This document shows positions 48,024 to 56,686 of a stretch of DNA of 64,000 bases, one piece after another. The stretch's first letter is position 1. Every line of letters begins with the position of its first letter. The position numbers and the translations under genes were made by a program. The stretch is from positions 1 through 64,000 of the forward strand of contig CAIYJE010000050.1 of NCBI GenBank assembly GCA_903926465.1. The letters run 5' to 3'. The notes below the pieces were generated by a model that made no database searches, was not told the DNA's origin, and was given only the letters and a program-made list of their open reading frames with translations. This stretch comes from an uncultured Planctomycetales bacterium. GTDB taxonomy: Bacteria > Planctomycetota > Planctomycetia > Isosphaerales > Isosphaeraceae.

Positions 48024-48157
48024 GGTTTCGGGGGCCTCAAGACTCTCAAAACGGGAATGGCCAAGGACGCCGGTGATGGGTGGAATGAAAACTGGAACCG
48101 TGGGTCAGGACGATTTTCAATCGCCACCAGACCACCAGGCAGGTTAGTGGGGTTCGA

Positions 48158-49393
48158 TCAGCGATCCAGCTCGGCAGCAATAATGTTCAAGCTGCCAAGC
48201 ACGGCAACCACATCCGAGATCGTGTGCGACCGGATGAGGTGGGGAAACATTTGAAAATGGATGAATGACGGGGGCCGGGTCCGGGTCCGCCAGGCGGTCT
48301 GGCTGCCGCTGGTCACCAGGTAGTAACCCAGTTCGCCGTTGGGGCTTTCCACGGCCGAGTAGATCTCATTGGCTGGCCCTTCCACGCCCCGGTTGGGCAT
48401 GATCAGCTCAAAGTGCTGGATCAGGCCTTCCATGCTGTTGTAGGTGGTGCCTTTGTCTGGCAGAGGGTACTTGTCGGCAATCGGCACATTCACGGGCCCG
48501 CCTGGCAGCTTATCCATGGCCTGTTTGATCATGCTCAAACTTTGCCACATCTCTTCGAGCCGAACCTGGAAGCGGGCGTAACAGTCCCCTTCCACGCAGT
48601 ACGGAACGTCAAAATCCAGCTCAGGATAAGCCAGGTACGGCTCATCCTTGCGCAGGTCGTAAGTTACACCGCTGGCCCGGGCAATGGGGCCGGTGGCACA
48701 GAAGCGGATCGCATCCTCGCGGGAGAGGACACCCACCCCACGCATTCGATCGACGAAGATCTTGTTCCTCAGCAGCAACTTCTGCATGTCCTGCAGTGCC
48801 TTGGGAATCGTCTCCAGGACCCGACGGATCCGATCGAGCACGCGGTCATTGAAGTCATACAGCACCCCGCCCACCCGGGTGTAGCCTGGGTGGAAACGGT
48901 AGCCCGACATCTCTTCATAAACGTCGTAAATCAGTTCACGCTGGTTGAATGCGAACAGGAAGGCGGTGAACCCGCCTAGGTCCAGCGCCGAGGCCCCCGT
49001 GCAAAGCAGGTGGTCTGAAATGCGTGAAAGTTCGCCGATGATAGTGCGGATGTAGCGGCAGCGGGGGGTCAGCTCAATTCCCAGCAGCTTTTCTACCGCC
49101 CCGTGCCAGGCAATCTCGTTATACGGTGGGCTGACGTAGTTCTTGCGATCGACGATCGTCACATACTGGTTGAAGTTGAGGTGTTCCCCCAGCTTTTCAA
49201 AACCAGAGTGGAGGTAGCCGATATAAGGCGTGGCTTGAACGATCCGCTCGCCATCCAGTTCCAGCACCAGGCGCAGCGTGGTGTGGGTCGCCGGATGTTG
49301 GGGCCCGAAGTTGAGGGTCCAGCGGTACTCCTGGGAACGCGTGGTTGCGTCGGAGTCCATCTCGAGTTCGTCGTCGATCAGGTTGGTCGCCAT
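48158..49393 (-). CDS. nuoD: NADH-quinone oxidoreductase subunit D
   Basis: This 49-kDa-type subunit forms the quinone site next to cluster N2, about 411 aa from the chosen start. Conserved blocks include LNFGPQHPATHTTLRLVLELDGE, GYLHSGFEKLGE, YVSPPYNE and the C-terminal VVAVLGSLNIIAAELDR (ending at the stop). Starts at ATG 49393 (no nuoC overlap), ATG 49360 or GTG 49507 (53-bp overlap with nuoC) are possible. The residues before EYRWTLNFG are not conserved, so the exact N-terminus is uncertain. Confidence 0.95.
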   Translation of the reverse strand: MATNLIDDELEMDSDATTRSQEYRWTLNFGPQHPATHTTLRLVLELDGERIVQATPYIGYLHSGFEKLGEHLNFNQYVTIVDRKNYVSPPYNEIAWHGAVEKLLGIELTPRCRYIRTIIGELSRISDHLLCTGASALDLGGFTAFLFAFNQRELIYDVYEEMSGYRFHPGYTRVGGVLYDFNDRVLDRIRRVLETIPKALQDMQKLLLRNKIFVDRMRGVGVLSREDAIRFCATGPIARASGVTYDLRKDEPYLAYPELDFDVPYCVEGDCYARFQVRLEEMWQSLSMIKQAMDKLPGGPVNVPIADKYPLPDKGTTYNSMEGLIQHFELIMPNRGVEGPANEIYSAVESPNGELGYYLVTSGSQTAWRTRTRPPSFIHFQMFPHLIRSHTISDVVAVLGSLNIIAAELDR

Positions 49394-49454
49394 TCTGGCC
49401 GTTCTCGAGTTCAGAGGTCGGGTGAGGGTGAGTTCCGCCGTAACGGTCTCCGGC

Positions 49455-49997
49455 TCACGATTGATCGCGTTTGAGCACTGGGAAGTTGTGTCGTTCGCCA
49501 CGGCCACGCAGTGGGTAATCTTTACGCAGCGGGTGGGCGGAAAACTCTTCAGGCATCAGAATTCGCCGCAAATCAGGGTGGCCGTCGAAGCGGATGCCGT
49601 ACATGTCAAACACCTCGCGTTCCATCCAATCGGCCCCTAGCCAGAGCGTTGTGGTGGTAGGCAGAGTGGGGTCTGGATCATTGACTCCCACTTTCACGAC
49701 CAGTCTGGCAGTCGAATTGCGGTTCAGAAGTGCATAGTGAACTTCGAACCGACATCCGGTCCCGGTGGTGGCTGGGTATTTCAGATAGTCCGTGCAGCCC
49801 AGTTCCACGAGATCGAAACCTGACTGCCTGAGCGCATCCAAGGCAAGGATCAGCCGTTCCCGATTCACGTACACGCGAACATTGTCGCGGAAGGTGGCGG
49901 TGCTGACGGCCGGTTCGCCAAGGACCTCAACGAGGTGGTTGGCGGCTTCAATCTGAGCTAGGCTGGGGGTGAGCTTCGAGGCCCGGGGATCACTCAT
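49455..49997 (-). CDS. nuoC: NADH-quinone oxidoreductase subunit C
   Basis: This 180-aa 30-kDa-type peripheral subunit of complex I is recognised by the signature DWMEREVFDMYGIRFDGH at about 123-140, followed by PDLRRILMPEEF and HPLRKDYPLRG. It is a separate gene, not fused with nuoD as in some proteobacteria. The ATG is 67 nt past nuoB. Confidence 0.95.
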   Translation of the reverse strand: MSDPRASKLTPSLAQIEAANHLVEVLGEPAVSTATFRDNVRVYVNRERLILALDALRQSGFDLVELGCTDYLKYPATTGTGCRFEVHYALLNRNSTARLVVKVGVNDPDPTLPTTTTLWLGADWMEREVFDMYGIRFDGHPDLRRILMPEEFSAHPLRKDYPLRGRGERHNFPVLKRDQS

Positions 49998-50064
49998 CAG
50001 AAGGGCCTCGCGTTATCTAAGGGCCAGTCAAGCGGCCAGGCTTGGTCGGTGGTCGGGAAGTGGA

Positions 50065-50772
50065 TCATTTCTCGTTCGAGCCGAGCAGAGCTTCGCCCCC
50101 CGGCAGTGAATAACCAAACCGGGCTTCGCCGCCCCGCGCGGCCCCCTTGCCCAGCTCCAGCCCTTGGGCCGTGCCACGCACCTGCTCAAGCATCTGTTCC
50201 TTGGCGAGTTGTTCAGGTAAGGCCATGCCCGTTAACCCACCACCCCGCTGGATTTTGGTTTGAAGATCCATCAGGGCTCGAAGAATCTGTTCGGGCCGGG
50301 GTGGGCAGCCGGGAATGTAAACATCCACCGGCATGAACCGATCAATCCCCTGCACCACGGCGTAAGTATCAAAAATTCCGCCTGAACAGGCACAGGCTCC
50401 CATGCTGATGCACCATTTGGGCTCCGGCATCTGAAGCCAGATGCGCTGGAGGACTGGAAGCATCTTCATGACGACCCGGCCGGCCACGATCATGAGATCG
50501 CATTGCCGAGGGCTGAACCGCATGACTTCGGCACCGAAGCGGGCGATATCGAACCGGCTCGCCCCCACGGACATCAGTTCGATGCCGCAGCAGGCGGTGG
50601 CGAATGGCATGGGCCAAAGGCTGTGCTTGCGGCACCAGTTCACAGCCGAATCGAGTGTGGTGATCTGAACGCCCTCTGGCAGTTCATAGCCACCGGCAGC
50701 ACGCCAGAGCTTGGGATCATTGCTGAGAACCGAAGCTGGGCCGGTTCCTGGCCGCACGGGTTCTAACGCCAT
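50065..50772 (-). CDS. nuoB: NADH-quinone oxidoreductase subunit B
   Basis: This 235-aa subunit holds the N2 4Fe-4S cluster that hands electrons to quinone. The ligands are in [10 protein letters not shown] (tandem Cys), MGACACSGG and [13 protein letters not shown]. The region [20 protein letters not shown] is strongly conserved. The C-terminal extension of about 50 residues is variable. Its ATG lies within the nuoA 3' end (10-bp overlap). Confidence 0.96.
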   Translation of the reverse strand: MALEPVRPGTGPASVLSNDPKLWRAAGGYELPEGVQITTLDSAVNWCRKHSLWPMPFATACCGIELMSVGASRFDIARFGAEVMRFSPRQCDLMIVAGRVVMKMLPVLQRIWLQMPEPKWCISMGACACSGGIFDTYAVVQGIDRFMPVDVYIPGCPPRPEQILRALMDLQTKIQRGGGLTGMALPEQLAKEQMLEQVRGTAQGLELGKGAARGGEARFGYSLPGGEALLGSNEK

Positions 50773-51239
50773 TCGAACACCCCCTTGCGCCAGGCATAGG
50801 CGTAGGCAGCTACAAGAACGAACACAAACACCAAAACCTGGCCAAACACCAGATCCCGGAACGCGGGCGGAATTCCCACTGGACCGAACGGGGCGGGACC
50901 CGAACCGGCCTGGGCTAGGTGGTCGGCAGCAGTGAGCGGCAGGTCAGGGGCCGCCACCGCAGCGGGATGGCCGCTATGGCTCCACTGGGCCACCGCCCAC
51001 GGGTACAGGTAGAGCAATTCCACGTCAAACAGCAAAAACGCAATCGCAATCAGGTAGTACCGCACGTCGAAACGCTGGCGGGCATCGCCGATCGGGTCCA
51101 TTCCGGACTCGTAAGGCATTTGTTTGACCGACGTGAACCGGCGTGGGCCCAGAAAATGGCTCAATACCACCATCGCGCTGGCAATCCCGAAGATTGCAAG
51201 CAGGATGAACACGAAGATCGGGGTGAACTCGGTAGACAT
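50763..51239 (-). CDS. nuoA: NADH-quinone oxidoreductase subunit A
   Basis: This first gene of the complex I operon encodes about 158 aa. It has three helices: 5-28, about 59-83 (with the conserved [15 protein letters not shown]) and about 125-150. The loop between helices 2 and 3 is about 40 residues, Pro/Ala/Gly-rich and longer than in enterobacterial NuoA. The first loop keeps the [22 protein letters not shown] motif. The start was placed at ATG 51239, with GGAA six bases upstream; an in-frame start 11 codons earlier reads through the operator-containing leader and is less likely. Confidence 0.94.
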   Translation of the reverse strand: MSTEFTPIFVFILLAIFGIASAMVVLSHFLGPRRFTSVKQMPYESGMDPIGDARQRFDVRYYLIAIAFLLFDVELLYLYPWAVAQWSHSGHPAAVAAPDLPLTAADHLAQAGSGPAPFGPVGIPPAFRDLVFGQVLVFVFVLVAAYAYAWRKGVFEWR

Positions 51240-51286
51240 GGCGTTCCGGGTACCGTGTGATCGTCCGTTCACAGGGATGTGGACAC

Positions 51287-51306
51287 TTTGTGAAAGTGTT
51301 CACAAA
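51287..51306. promoter_or_regulatory. CRP/FNR-family operator-like dyad upstream of nuoA
   Basis: A perfect 20-bp inverted repeat (8-bp arms, 4-bp centre) contains TGTGA-N6-TCACA, flanked by symmetrical TT and AA. It matches the E. coli CRP consensus half-sites. It is centred about 57 bp upstream of the nuoA ATG. Binding by a CRP/FNR-type regulator is inferred; no such gene is in the window. Confidence 0.55.
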
Positions 51307-51315
51307 GGGGAGTCG

Positions 51316-51341
51316 AAAAAAACCATCGCAGTCTGCGATGG
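51316..51341 (-). terminator. intrinsic terminator of the gene at 51488-52552
   Basis: An 8-bp perfect stem CCATCGCA/TGCGATGG with a 3-nt loop is followed on the minus strand by seven consecutive T residues. It is the textbook form and separates the upstream gene from the nuo operon. Confidence 0.8.
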
Positions 51342-51346
51342 GTTTC

Positions 51347-51360
51347 AATTCACGTGAATT
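51347..51360. other. perfect 14-bp palindrome AATTCACGTGAATT
   Basis: It is self-complementary around CACGTG and overlaps a second palindrome, GTGAATTCAC (51354-51363). It lies just upstream of the terminator hairpin on the minus strand. Its role is unknown; a protein-binding site is possible. Confidence 0.35.
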
Positions 51361-51487
51361 CACATTCTCAAACAAAATAACGAGCGGTCGACCAACCTGG
51401 CAAGGCCATGTCGATCGACTTTCCCTAGTCGCAGGCGGAAGTTCCCAAGGGAACGAGTCGATTTTCGCCTGGGTACTGGGTTGGCAA

Positions 51488-52552
51488 CTAGTTTGAGCCA
51501 TCGCCCGAATCAAACAGGCCACCGGTGGGTTTGGGTGGTGTGGCGTTGTTGCCGGTACGGCTACCGGCCGGCTTGAGGGGCAGACTGGAGGCTGGGGCCA
51601 GGCCGCCGGAACCGGCGGGCCCACCCATGCCGCGTTGCCGCATCGAGCTGTAGCTGGCCGACTCACTCAGTGAGGGGCGTCGTTTCGGCCGTGCGGGTGA
51701 GGCTGGGTCGAAGGTGTTGGCGGAATTGGGCGTGGGGGTCCGGGGTTTCACACTGGGCTCAGCCTCGGTTGCGTCTTCCTCGGTCAGCGGTTTGGTGACC
51801 CGTTCCTGAGGTTTGGTGGCTCGTGATCCCCGGGTGGTGATACCGCTCACCTCTGCATCTTCGTCCAGGAGCAAGCGACCCGGCACAGACTCAGGCCGGC
51901 GTGGCAGGCCCAGAGACGTGCCTCGCGAGGGTGGACCACCGCTGGCAGGGCTACCTGTGGTTGGTGCTGGGGCCGTGGCCAATGCGGTTTCCGTTTGGGC
52001 CCTGGTGCCGGCTCCTGTGGTTCTGGGGGTGGTCCCTGGCTTGACCTGACCGGTCCGACGCCGGGCCCGGCCCAGTTCCTTGTCCAGGGTAGCGTTTACT
52101 TCCTTCAGCTCTTTCTTGATCTTCTCGCGCTTGGCGGGGTCTCGTTCTTGAGACAGCTTGAGGTAAAGCGAGTCACGCTTCGACTGACTTTCCGCAACCC
52201 GTTCATCGGACTGGGCAAAAGACGAACTGGTTCCGTCTATGGGTCGGAATGAGTTGTAGTACGGTACCCCGCGGCCGGACTGGGAAGGCCCCGTGAGATC
52301 GTACGGTTCTTGCCCGTCGGTGATGGATAGCCCTGAAAACTGGTTGGCCCGGTTCATGATCCGGCTCTGATTCGGCAGTGACGGATTGACCACCGTTGGG
52401 TACGAGTAACTGAGGTTCTGCGACGAGTACGGGTTGAACGGCGTTGAAATCGCAAATTGAGCTGGGGCTGCCGCTGATCCTGCCAGGCTGATGCAGCCGG
52501 CACATCCCAGCAGGGCCAGTAGTCGTTGATACCGCGATTTTGTAACAGCCAT
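51488..52552 (-). CDS. exported Pro/Ser/Thr-rich protein with short coiled coil, unknown function
   Basis: This 354-aa protein has a signal peptide (about residues 8-32, hydrophobic with CAGCISLAGSAAA; a lipoprotein-type cysteine is possible). Residues about 110-165 are highly charged and helical (SKRDSLYLKLSQERDPAKRE, then EKIKKELKEVNATLDKELGR), consistent with a short coiled coil. The rest is disordered and rich in Pro, Thr, Ser and Gly. There is no enzyme motif. The ATG at 52552 was chosen over an upstream start because GAGGAG lies 6 nt before it and the signal peptide starts there. The stop is TAG, and a T-run terminator follows. Confidence 0.75.
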   Translation of the reverse strand: MAVTKSRYQRLLALLGCAGCISLAGSAAAPAQFAISTPFNPYSSQNLSYSYPTVVNPSLPNQSRIMNRANQFSGLSITDGQEPYDLTGPSQSGRGVPYYNSFRPIDGTSSSFAQSDERVAESQSKRDSLYLKLSQERDPAKREKIKKELKEVNATLDKELGRARRRTGQVKPGTTPRTTGAGTRAQTETALATAPAPTTGSPASGGPPSRGTSLGLPRRPESVPGRLLLDEDAEVSGITTRGSRATKPQERVTKPLTEEDATEAEPSVKPRTPTPNSANTFDPASPARPKRRPSLSESASYSSMRQRGMGGPAGSGGLAPASSLPLKPAGSRTGNNATPPKPTGGLFDSGDGSN

Positions 52553-52690
52553 GCTGGACTCCTCGGCCGCGCCGTAGCAAGCAGTCATGCCTTGCGTGTT
52601 TGAGCGCAAGGATCATTCTTTAGATTATCAGCCGTCTGACCAAAAAACAGCAGGAAAAATTTTCAGGGTGTGGCGAATGCCTCAAAGCCA

Positions 52691-52731
52691 GGGGCCACGG
52701 CCAATCCCGCATGATCGGTTACCGTGGCCCC
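52691..52731 (-). terminator. probable terminator of the PEP-CTERM gene
   Basis: A 10-bp perfect stem GGGGCCACGG/CCGTGGCCCC with a 21-nt loop lies 34 nt past the stop of the PEP-CTERM gene. There is no strong T-run. Confidence 0.5.
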
Positions 52732-52764
52732 TCAAGTCATCAACTCAAGTTTGAGCTTTAGCCG

Positions 52765-53430
52765 TCAGAATCCCTTCAATCGTCCCTTGAAGATCGTCCG
52801 GCGCCCGGCCACCATTCCCGCCAGACCCAGCCCGAGCAGAACCACCGCACTTGGCTCCGGAACGGCCGATACCCCACCCGCCACATAATCCAAGGCATTG
52901 CTCGCAGTTGCGACCGCAACGCCATAATCAATCTGGCCGGTGCCACTCTCGCCATTGCTCCAGAAATTGACCACCCGACCGCCACCGATCGTGAACATCA
53001 GACCGTAGATGTCCAGGAATCCACCGTGGGCGGGGTAGTCCGAAGCCGTTTGGATTGAGCCGTTCGGCCAAAGCAAATTATCGTAGCTCAGAACGCCGTT
53101 GTTCACGGCAGGCAAGCCCGCTGCCACCACGAACCGGCTGAAATCGTTGGGGGCCAGCAAATTACCTGGCTCCGGCGTGTCGTGGGTGATGGCCACAAGC
53201 GAGCCGATCGTTGCATTGACAATGTTCAAGCCGTTGTTCGTGTCTGTGAAGGTCCCGGTGATCCCCGTGATCTCAAAAGCCTCGGGGTATTTGGAATCGG
53301 TGGCCGGTCCGTAAGTCAACTGGATATCGCCACTGACCCCAGGTCCGGAGAACGAGAACGCGAAATCGGCACGAACCTGGGTCGGGACCAGGCTGACAAG
53401 CAACAACGCGCAGGTGAGAAACCGCTTCAT
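52765..53430 (-). CDS. PEP-CTERM-sorted exported protein
   Basis: This 221-aa protein starts with a signal peptide (MKRFLTCALLLVSLVPTQVRA) and ends with the PEP-CTERM tripartite tail: VPEPSAVVLLGLGLAGMVAG followed by a basic RRTIFKGRLK end. Such tails are recognised by exosortase and mark envelope or extracellular-matrix proteins. The body is beta-rich without known enzymatic motifs and resembles other planctomycete and verrucomicrobial proteins in which the region following the signal reads FSFSGPGVSGDIQLTYG. The start was chosen at ATG 53430, where the signal peptide begins. No exosortase gene is in the window. Confidence 0.83.
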   Translation of the reverse strand: MKRFLTCALLLVSLVPTQVRADFAFSFSGPGVSGDIQLTYGPATDSKYPEAFEITGITGTFTDTNNGLNIVNATIGSLVAITHDTPEPGNLLAPNDFSRFVVAAGLPAVNNGVLSYDNLLWPNGSIQTASDYPAHGGFLDIYGLMFTIGGGRVVNFWSNGESGTGQIDYGVAVATASNALDYVAGGVSAVPEPSAVVLLGLGLAGMVAGRRTIFKGRLKGF

Positions 53431-53622
53431 GGTGTGTGATTCTTTCCTGGGGAAAATCCCGCAGTGCGGTGAGCTAGCAAGCATCTCAGCCGGCCTTTCA
53501 TTGGGGAGAGCCTTCAGGTTGTAGCAGAAAAGCAACAGCCGAACTATTGGCCTGGTGCGCTGAGCCAAGCAGGTTGTCTTGCGCCACAAGTTATGGAATC
53601 CAAATATTCGTTTTCGCCCCGC

Positions 53623-54348
53623 TCAGGCGGCGGCGTTGCATCCGCCATCGACGACGATGGCCTGTCCCGTGATCGACGCCGCCCCGGCCCCGGCCAGAAA
53701 GGCGACCAGGGCCCCCACTTCTTCGGGGGTGGTCATTCGGCCAAGCGGGATACTGGCCGCAGCCTGGCTCGGGCTCAGGCCCAGATCCTCAAACCGCTGC
53801 AGGGCCATGTCGGTGAGGACCCAACCCGGGCAGATGGCGTTGACGGTAATTCCCCGGGGGGCTGCGTACAGGGCCAGCGACCGCGTGAGCCCGATCAGGC
53901 CGTGCTTGGCTGCGCAGTAGGCCGGTTGATCGGGTACGCCGCGGAGTCCCAGAACCGACGAGATATTGATAATCCGGCCGGTATGGTCGGGCAGTCGCTG
54001 CAGTGCCGCGCTGCTGCAATACCAGGCGGCATTGAGGTTGGTGGCCATGATCCGGTCCCACAGCGCCAGGTCTGGTTGTTCCGGTGAGATCGCGCCCACC
54101 AGCCCGGCGTTATTCACCAGCACGTCTAACCGAGGCAGACTTTCCAGGCACCGCTTGACGGCGTCTGGATCGGTGACATCCAAGGGCGTGAAGGTCACCC
54201 CATCGGGCAGAGTGGAGGCCGTCCGTGCCGCCGCCAGCACCTGGTATCCTTGCGCCACCAGGGCCCGGGCAATCGCCAGCCCAATGCCACGGGTGCCGCC
54301 CGTCACCAGGGCCACGGGTGTGGCTTGGTCCAAGCTGTGTGCGTTCAT
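53623..54348 (-). CDS. short-chain dehydrogenase/reductase (FabG-like)
   Basis: This 241-aa classical SDR has the nucleotide-binding motif TGGTRGIG near residue 16, the NNAG motif at about 84, catalytic Ser in ISSVLG, the catalytic YCAAK motif (Tyr/Lys) at about 147, and the C-terminal ITGQAIVVDGG. It is likely a cytoplasmic NAD(P)H-dependent 3-oxoacyl or sugar reductase; the exact substrate is not determined. The start was set at ATG 54348, preceded by GAGGG. Confidence 0.88.
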   Translation of the reverse strand: MNAHSLDQATPVALVTGGTRGIGLAIARALVAQGYQVLAAARTASTLPDGVTFTPLDVTDPDAVKRCLESLPRLDVLVNNAGLVGAISPEQPDLALWDRIMATNLNAAWYCSSAALQRLPDHTGRIINISSVLGLRGVPDQPAYCAAKHGLIGLTRSLALYAAPRGITVNAICPGWVLTDMALQRFEDLGLSPSQAAASIPLGRMTTPEEVGALVAFLAGAGAASITGQAIVVDGGCNAAA

Positions 54349-54573
54349 TGCGAAACCCTCGCGTAATGGTGTGAAAAGCCAGATCAGGCCCAAGACCGGA
54401 GATAGGAAGTTGCACGTTTGGAGCCAGGAACTGCTCGAAAATCCGTGGACGCTGCAGGCTACATCGCCCGACGCGTCAGCGAGAAATTCCGATGGCTGAT
54501 GTGGATTTCATCTGTTTTGGCCAACGCAACTTCCAACCGCTTGGAGCCGTATTTGAACCGTTCCCGACCTTGG

Positions 54574-55020
54574 TCACCACCTGAGGATTAGGGCCACTCC
54601 GGCCAGGAGCAGAACGGCGCCCAGCAGCCGTAGCCCATTCATGGGATGGGAGGTGAAGCCGACCAGGCCGTAATGATCCAGCACTACCGAGGCGATGAGC
54701 TGGCCGGTGATTGTCAGGCCCAGCCAGGCCCCTGCCCCCAGCTTGCGGCCAAACGCCGCCGAGCACCCCACATAAAGGGCCCCCACAATGCCGCCCATCC
54801 AGATCCACCAGGGGCCTCGGACCATTTCGGCCAGGGGTGCCATGCTGGGGCGTGTGGTCAGGGTATACACGCCCAGCACCGTGGTACCAATCAGGAATGA
54901 GATGAGCGCGGCTGGGATTGCGTGCCCGGCCCGTTCTCGGAGGCCACTGTTGAAACCGACCTGGACTGCCAGCCCCACGCCAGAAAGTAAGGCGATGATT
55001 GCGAGAATGGTTTTGCTCAT
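54574..55020 (-). CDS. DMT-superfamily membrane protein (YdcZ/DUF606-like)
   Basis: This 148-aa protein has about five hydrophobic helices, typical of the small DUF606/YdcZ family of the drug/metabolite transporter superfamily (SGVGLAVQVGFNSGLRERAG and SFLIGT...GGIVGALYVGCSAAFGRKLGAG are recognisable). Transported substrate is unknown. The ATG is at 55020; the in-frame extension upstream is Ser/Arg-rich and not coding-like. Confidence 0.83.
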   Translation of the reverse strand: MSKTILAIIALLSGVGLAVQVGFNSGLRERAGHAIPAALISFLIGTTVLGVYTLTTRPSMAPLAEMVRGPWWIWMGGIVGALYVGCSAAFGRKLGAGAWLGLTITGQLIASVVLDHYGLVGFTSHPMNGLRLLGAVLLLAGVALILRW

Positions 55021-55493
55021 GACCTGGATGTCTCGTGACTCGACCCTCGTTCGCCCACAACCGGTGCTGAGGGGCAGATCCGGCCCAGCCCCAAACCTGG
55101 TTGTAACCCATCCTGAGGATCTTGAACAGGAACCCGACTCCCGTGATTCATGGCATTCACTGGCTTGCTTGCTCGCAACCCACATCGGCTGATGACCCAC
55201 GTTGGGCTGCCTGGGCTGTTGATTTGCCTGGAGCCGCCTTTGCAACAATGGTGCTGGGGATGAAAACCTTGGCAAATGGGACTAGCCCCGCAGGGTCAGA
55301 TGCTGGGTGGCCGGGTTACGGTATTGCATCACGGTCACGCCGTCGAGCGAAAATGGGAGCGGCCCGCACTCGCGGGCCGCAATTCAAACCCAGCTGCACC
55401 CCATGCCAGCGAGAAGCGAAATCCGTGGCTGTACGGTTTTGCTCAGGTTGCACTCGTCTGGCAGCTCACAGGGGAAGGCTCTCATCGCCCGGC
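55021..55493. other. intergenic region with cupin-gene terminator
   Basis: There is no supported gene. It holds the hairpin at 55359-55380. Short frames in both strands lack ribosome sites. Confidence 0.45.
55359..55380 (-). terminator. probable intrinsic terminator of the cupin gene
   Basis: A 9-bp perfect stem GCGGCCCGC/GCGGGCCGC with a 4-nt loop is followed on the minus strand by TCCCATTTTCG. It lies 114 nt past the cupin-protein stop. Confidence 0.5.
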
Positions 55494-56273
55494 TCAACCG
55501 AAGCGGCGGTTGGCTTCGTCGTGGTTGATCTTGGGGGCGCGAATCAGGCCACCCGCCACCGGTTCACCCAGCGGGTCCACGTAGACTCGCGTGGGTACCC
55601 GGTCGCTTTCGAGGTTGTAGCCCATGACGTGGATATTGAACAGGAACGCCGTGTCGGTTTCGGCCGTGAACCAGTGTACATTGTCTTTATGATCGCTGAC
55701 CGTGGAAACCGATCCCGGCTTGAAGGTGCCATCAACCGTGGGCCGGATCAGGTAATGGTCATCCTGATCCTCGACCCGGTCCCAGTGTCGGCCCCGGAAC
55801 GATCCCTGGAGCACCAGGAAACCGGTGGCCATGTTGTCATGTCCGTGCGGGACCACGGAGCGGCCCTTCTTCATGGCGAAGATCTGGCGACCGAAGATCA
55901 GGTCACGCGGCACGCCGGCAATCTCGGTCAAGCCGGGGGCCAGACTCTCGGCACCCACTTCGGGGAACTTCACGGACCGGGCCAGGCGGTCGAAATCGAG
56001 CGCTTTCAGGAGCGTCGGCAAATCCACCTGCCGGTACAGATCTTCCAGCGATTTCTGGAACGCCACGTCTCTCAGTTTCTGGTCCTTGAGGTCGCGGCCC
56101 AGCGCATCGAGTTGTTTCACCCAGGCGGCCACCACCGGAGCCACGTCCTGGGCAAACAGCCGTCGCCCCATCACGCATTCCAGCAGGCTCACCGCCGTCA
56201 GGGTTTCCAGCGCATGCCGGCCGAAGTCGCGGCGGTTCATGCGGGTTTCGGAACCAGCGGTCAGAGAATTCAT
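55494..56273 (-). CDS. Tat-exported cupin-fold protein, unknown function
   Basis: This 259-aa protein has a twin-arginine-like N-terminus (MNRRDFGRHALETLTAVSLL from about residue 12). A helical domain (about 45-120) precedes a beta-barrel segment with histidine-containing cupin motifs: VVPHGHDNMATGFLVLQGSF at about 140-160, and SVSTVSDHKDNVHWF further on. The PHGH motif could bind a metal. It may be an oxygenase-type or sensor cupin; this is not determined. The ATG at 56273 has GGAGG seven bases upstream. Confidence 0.74.
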   Translation of the reverse strand: MNSLTAGSETRMNRRDFGRHALETLTAVSLLECVMGRRLFAQDVAPVVAAWVKQLDALGRDLKDQKLRDVAFQKSLEDLYRQVDLPTLLKALDFDRLARSVKFPEVGAESLAPGLTEIAGVPRDLIFGRQIFAMKKGRSVVPHGHDNMATGFLVLQGSFRGRHWDRVEDQDDHYLIRPTVDGTFKPGSVSTVSDHKDNVHWFTAETDTAFLFNIHVMGYNLESDRVPTRVYVDPLGEPVAGGLIRAPKINHDEANRRFG

Positions 56274-56686
56274 GGGAGAGCCTCCAGAGCAAGGAGTGCC
56301 AGCGTGGGCCAGCCACACCGCGTGGCCGGCGGCCAATCACACAACGTGACACTATCCGGATTGGTGCCGGCCAGCAATGGCCACGGAAGATCACGCGTAC
56401 GGCAGGTTTCGGGCCCCTGGTACCCGTGCCAGGGCGTACGGCGACAGGCTTCATCTTGTCGGAAGCCGGGTAATGGGCTAAGTTTCGGGGTTGAGTTGAA
56501 CGCACGACTCAGGCGCTGAGGGAACCCGTTTTTCTGCGGCAACCGTCCCATTGGGTCAGGGTGCTGGAAGATTGACGTCGGTTCGCCAGTCATTTTTCTG
56601 TTCTGTCGATGATGAACTCGATTCCGAACACGTTTCGACGTGTGAGCGCCATCGAGGACACCGGGCAACGGAGGAGACCGCTTGCC
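56274..56686. other. divergent intergenic region, cupin and thioredoxin-CcdA genes
   Basis: About 410 bp with no supported gene. It must contain the start signals for both divergent genes. An ATG pair at 56609-56614 in frame with the plus gene lacks a ribosome site. Confidence 0.4.

Noticed and set aside
48024-48157. possible small gene between nuoD and nuoE
   Set aside because: No start with a ribosome site and no coding character; it is probably a spacer.
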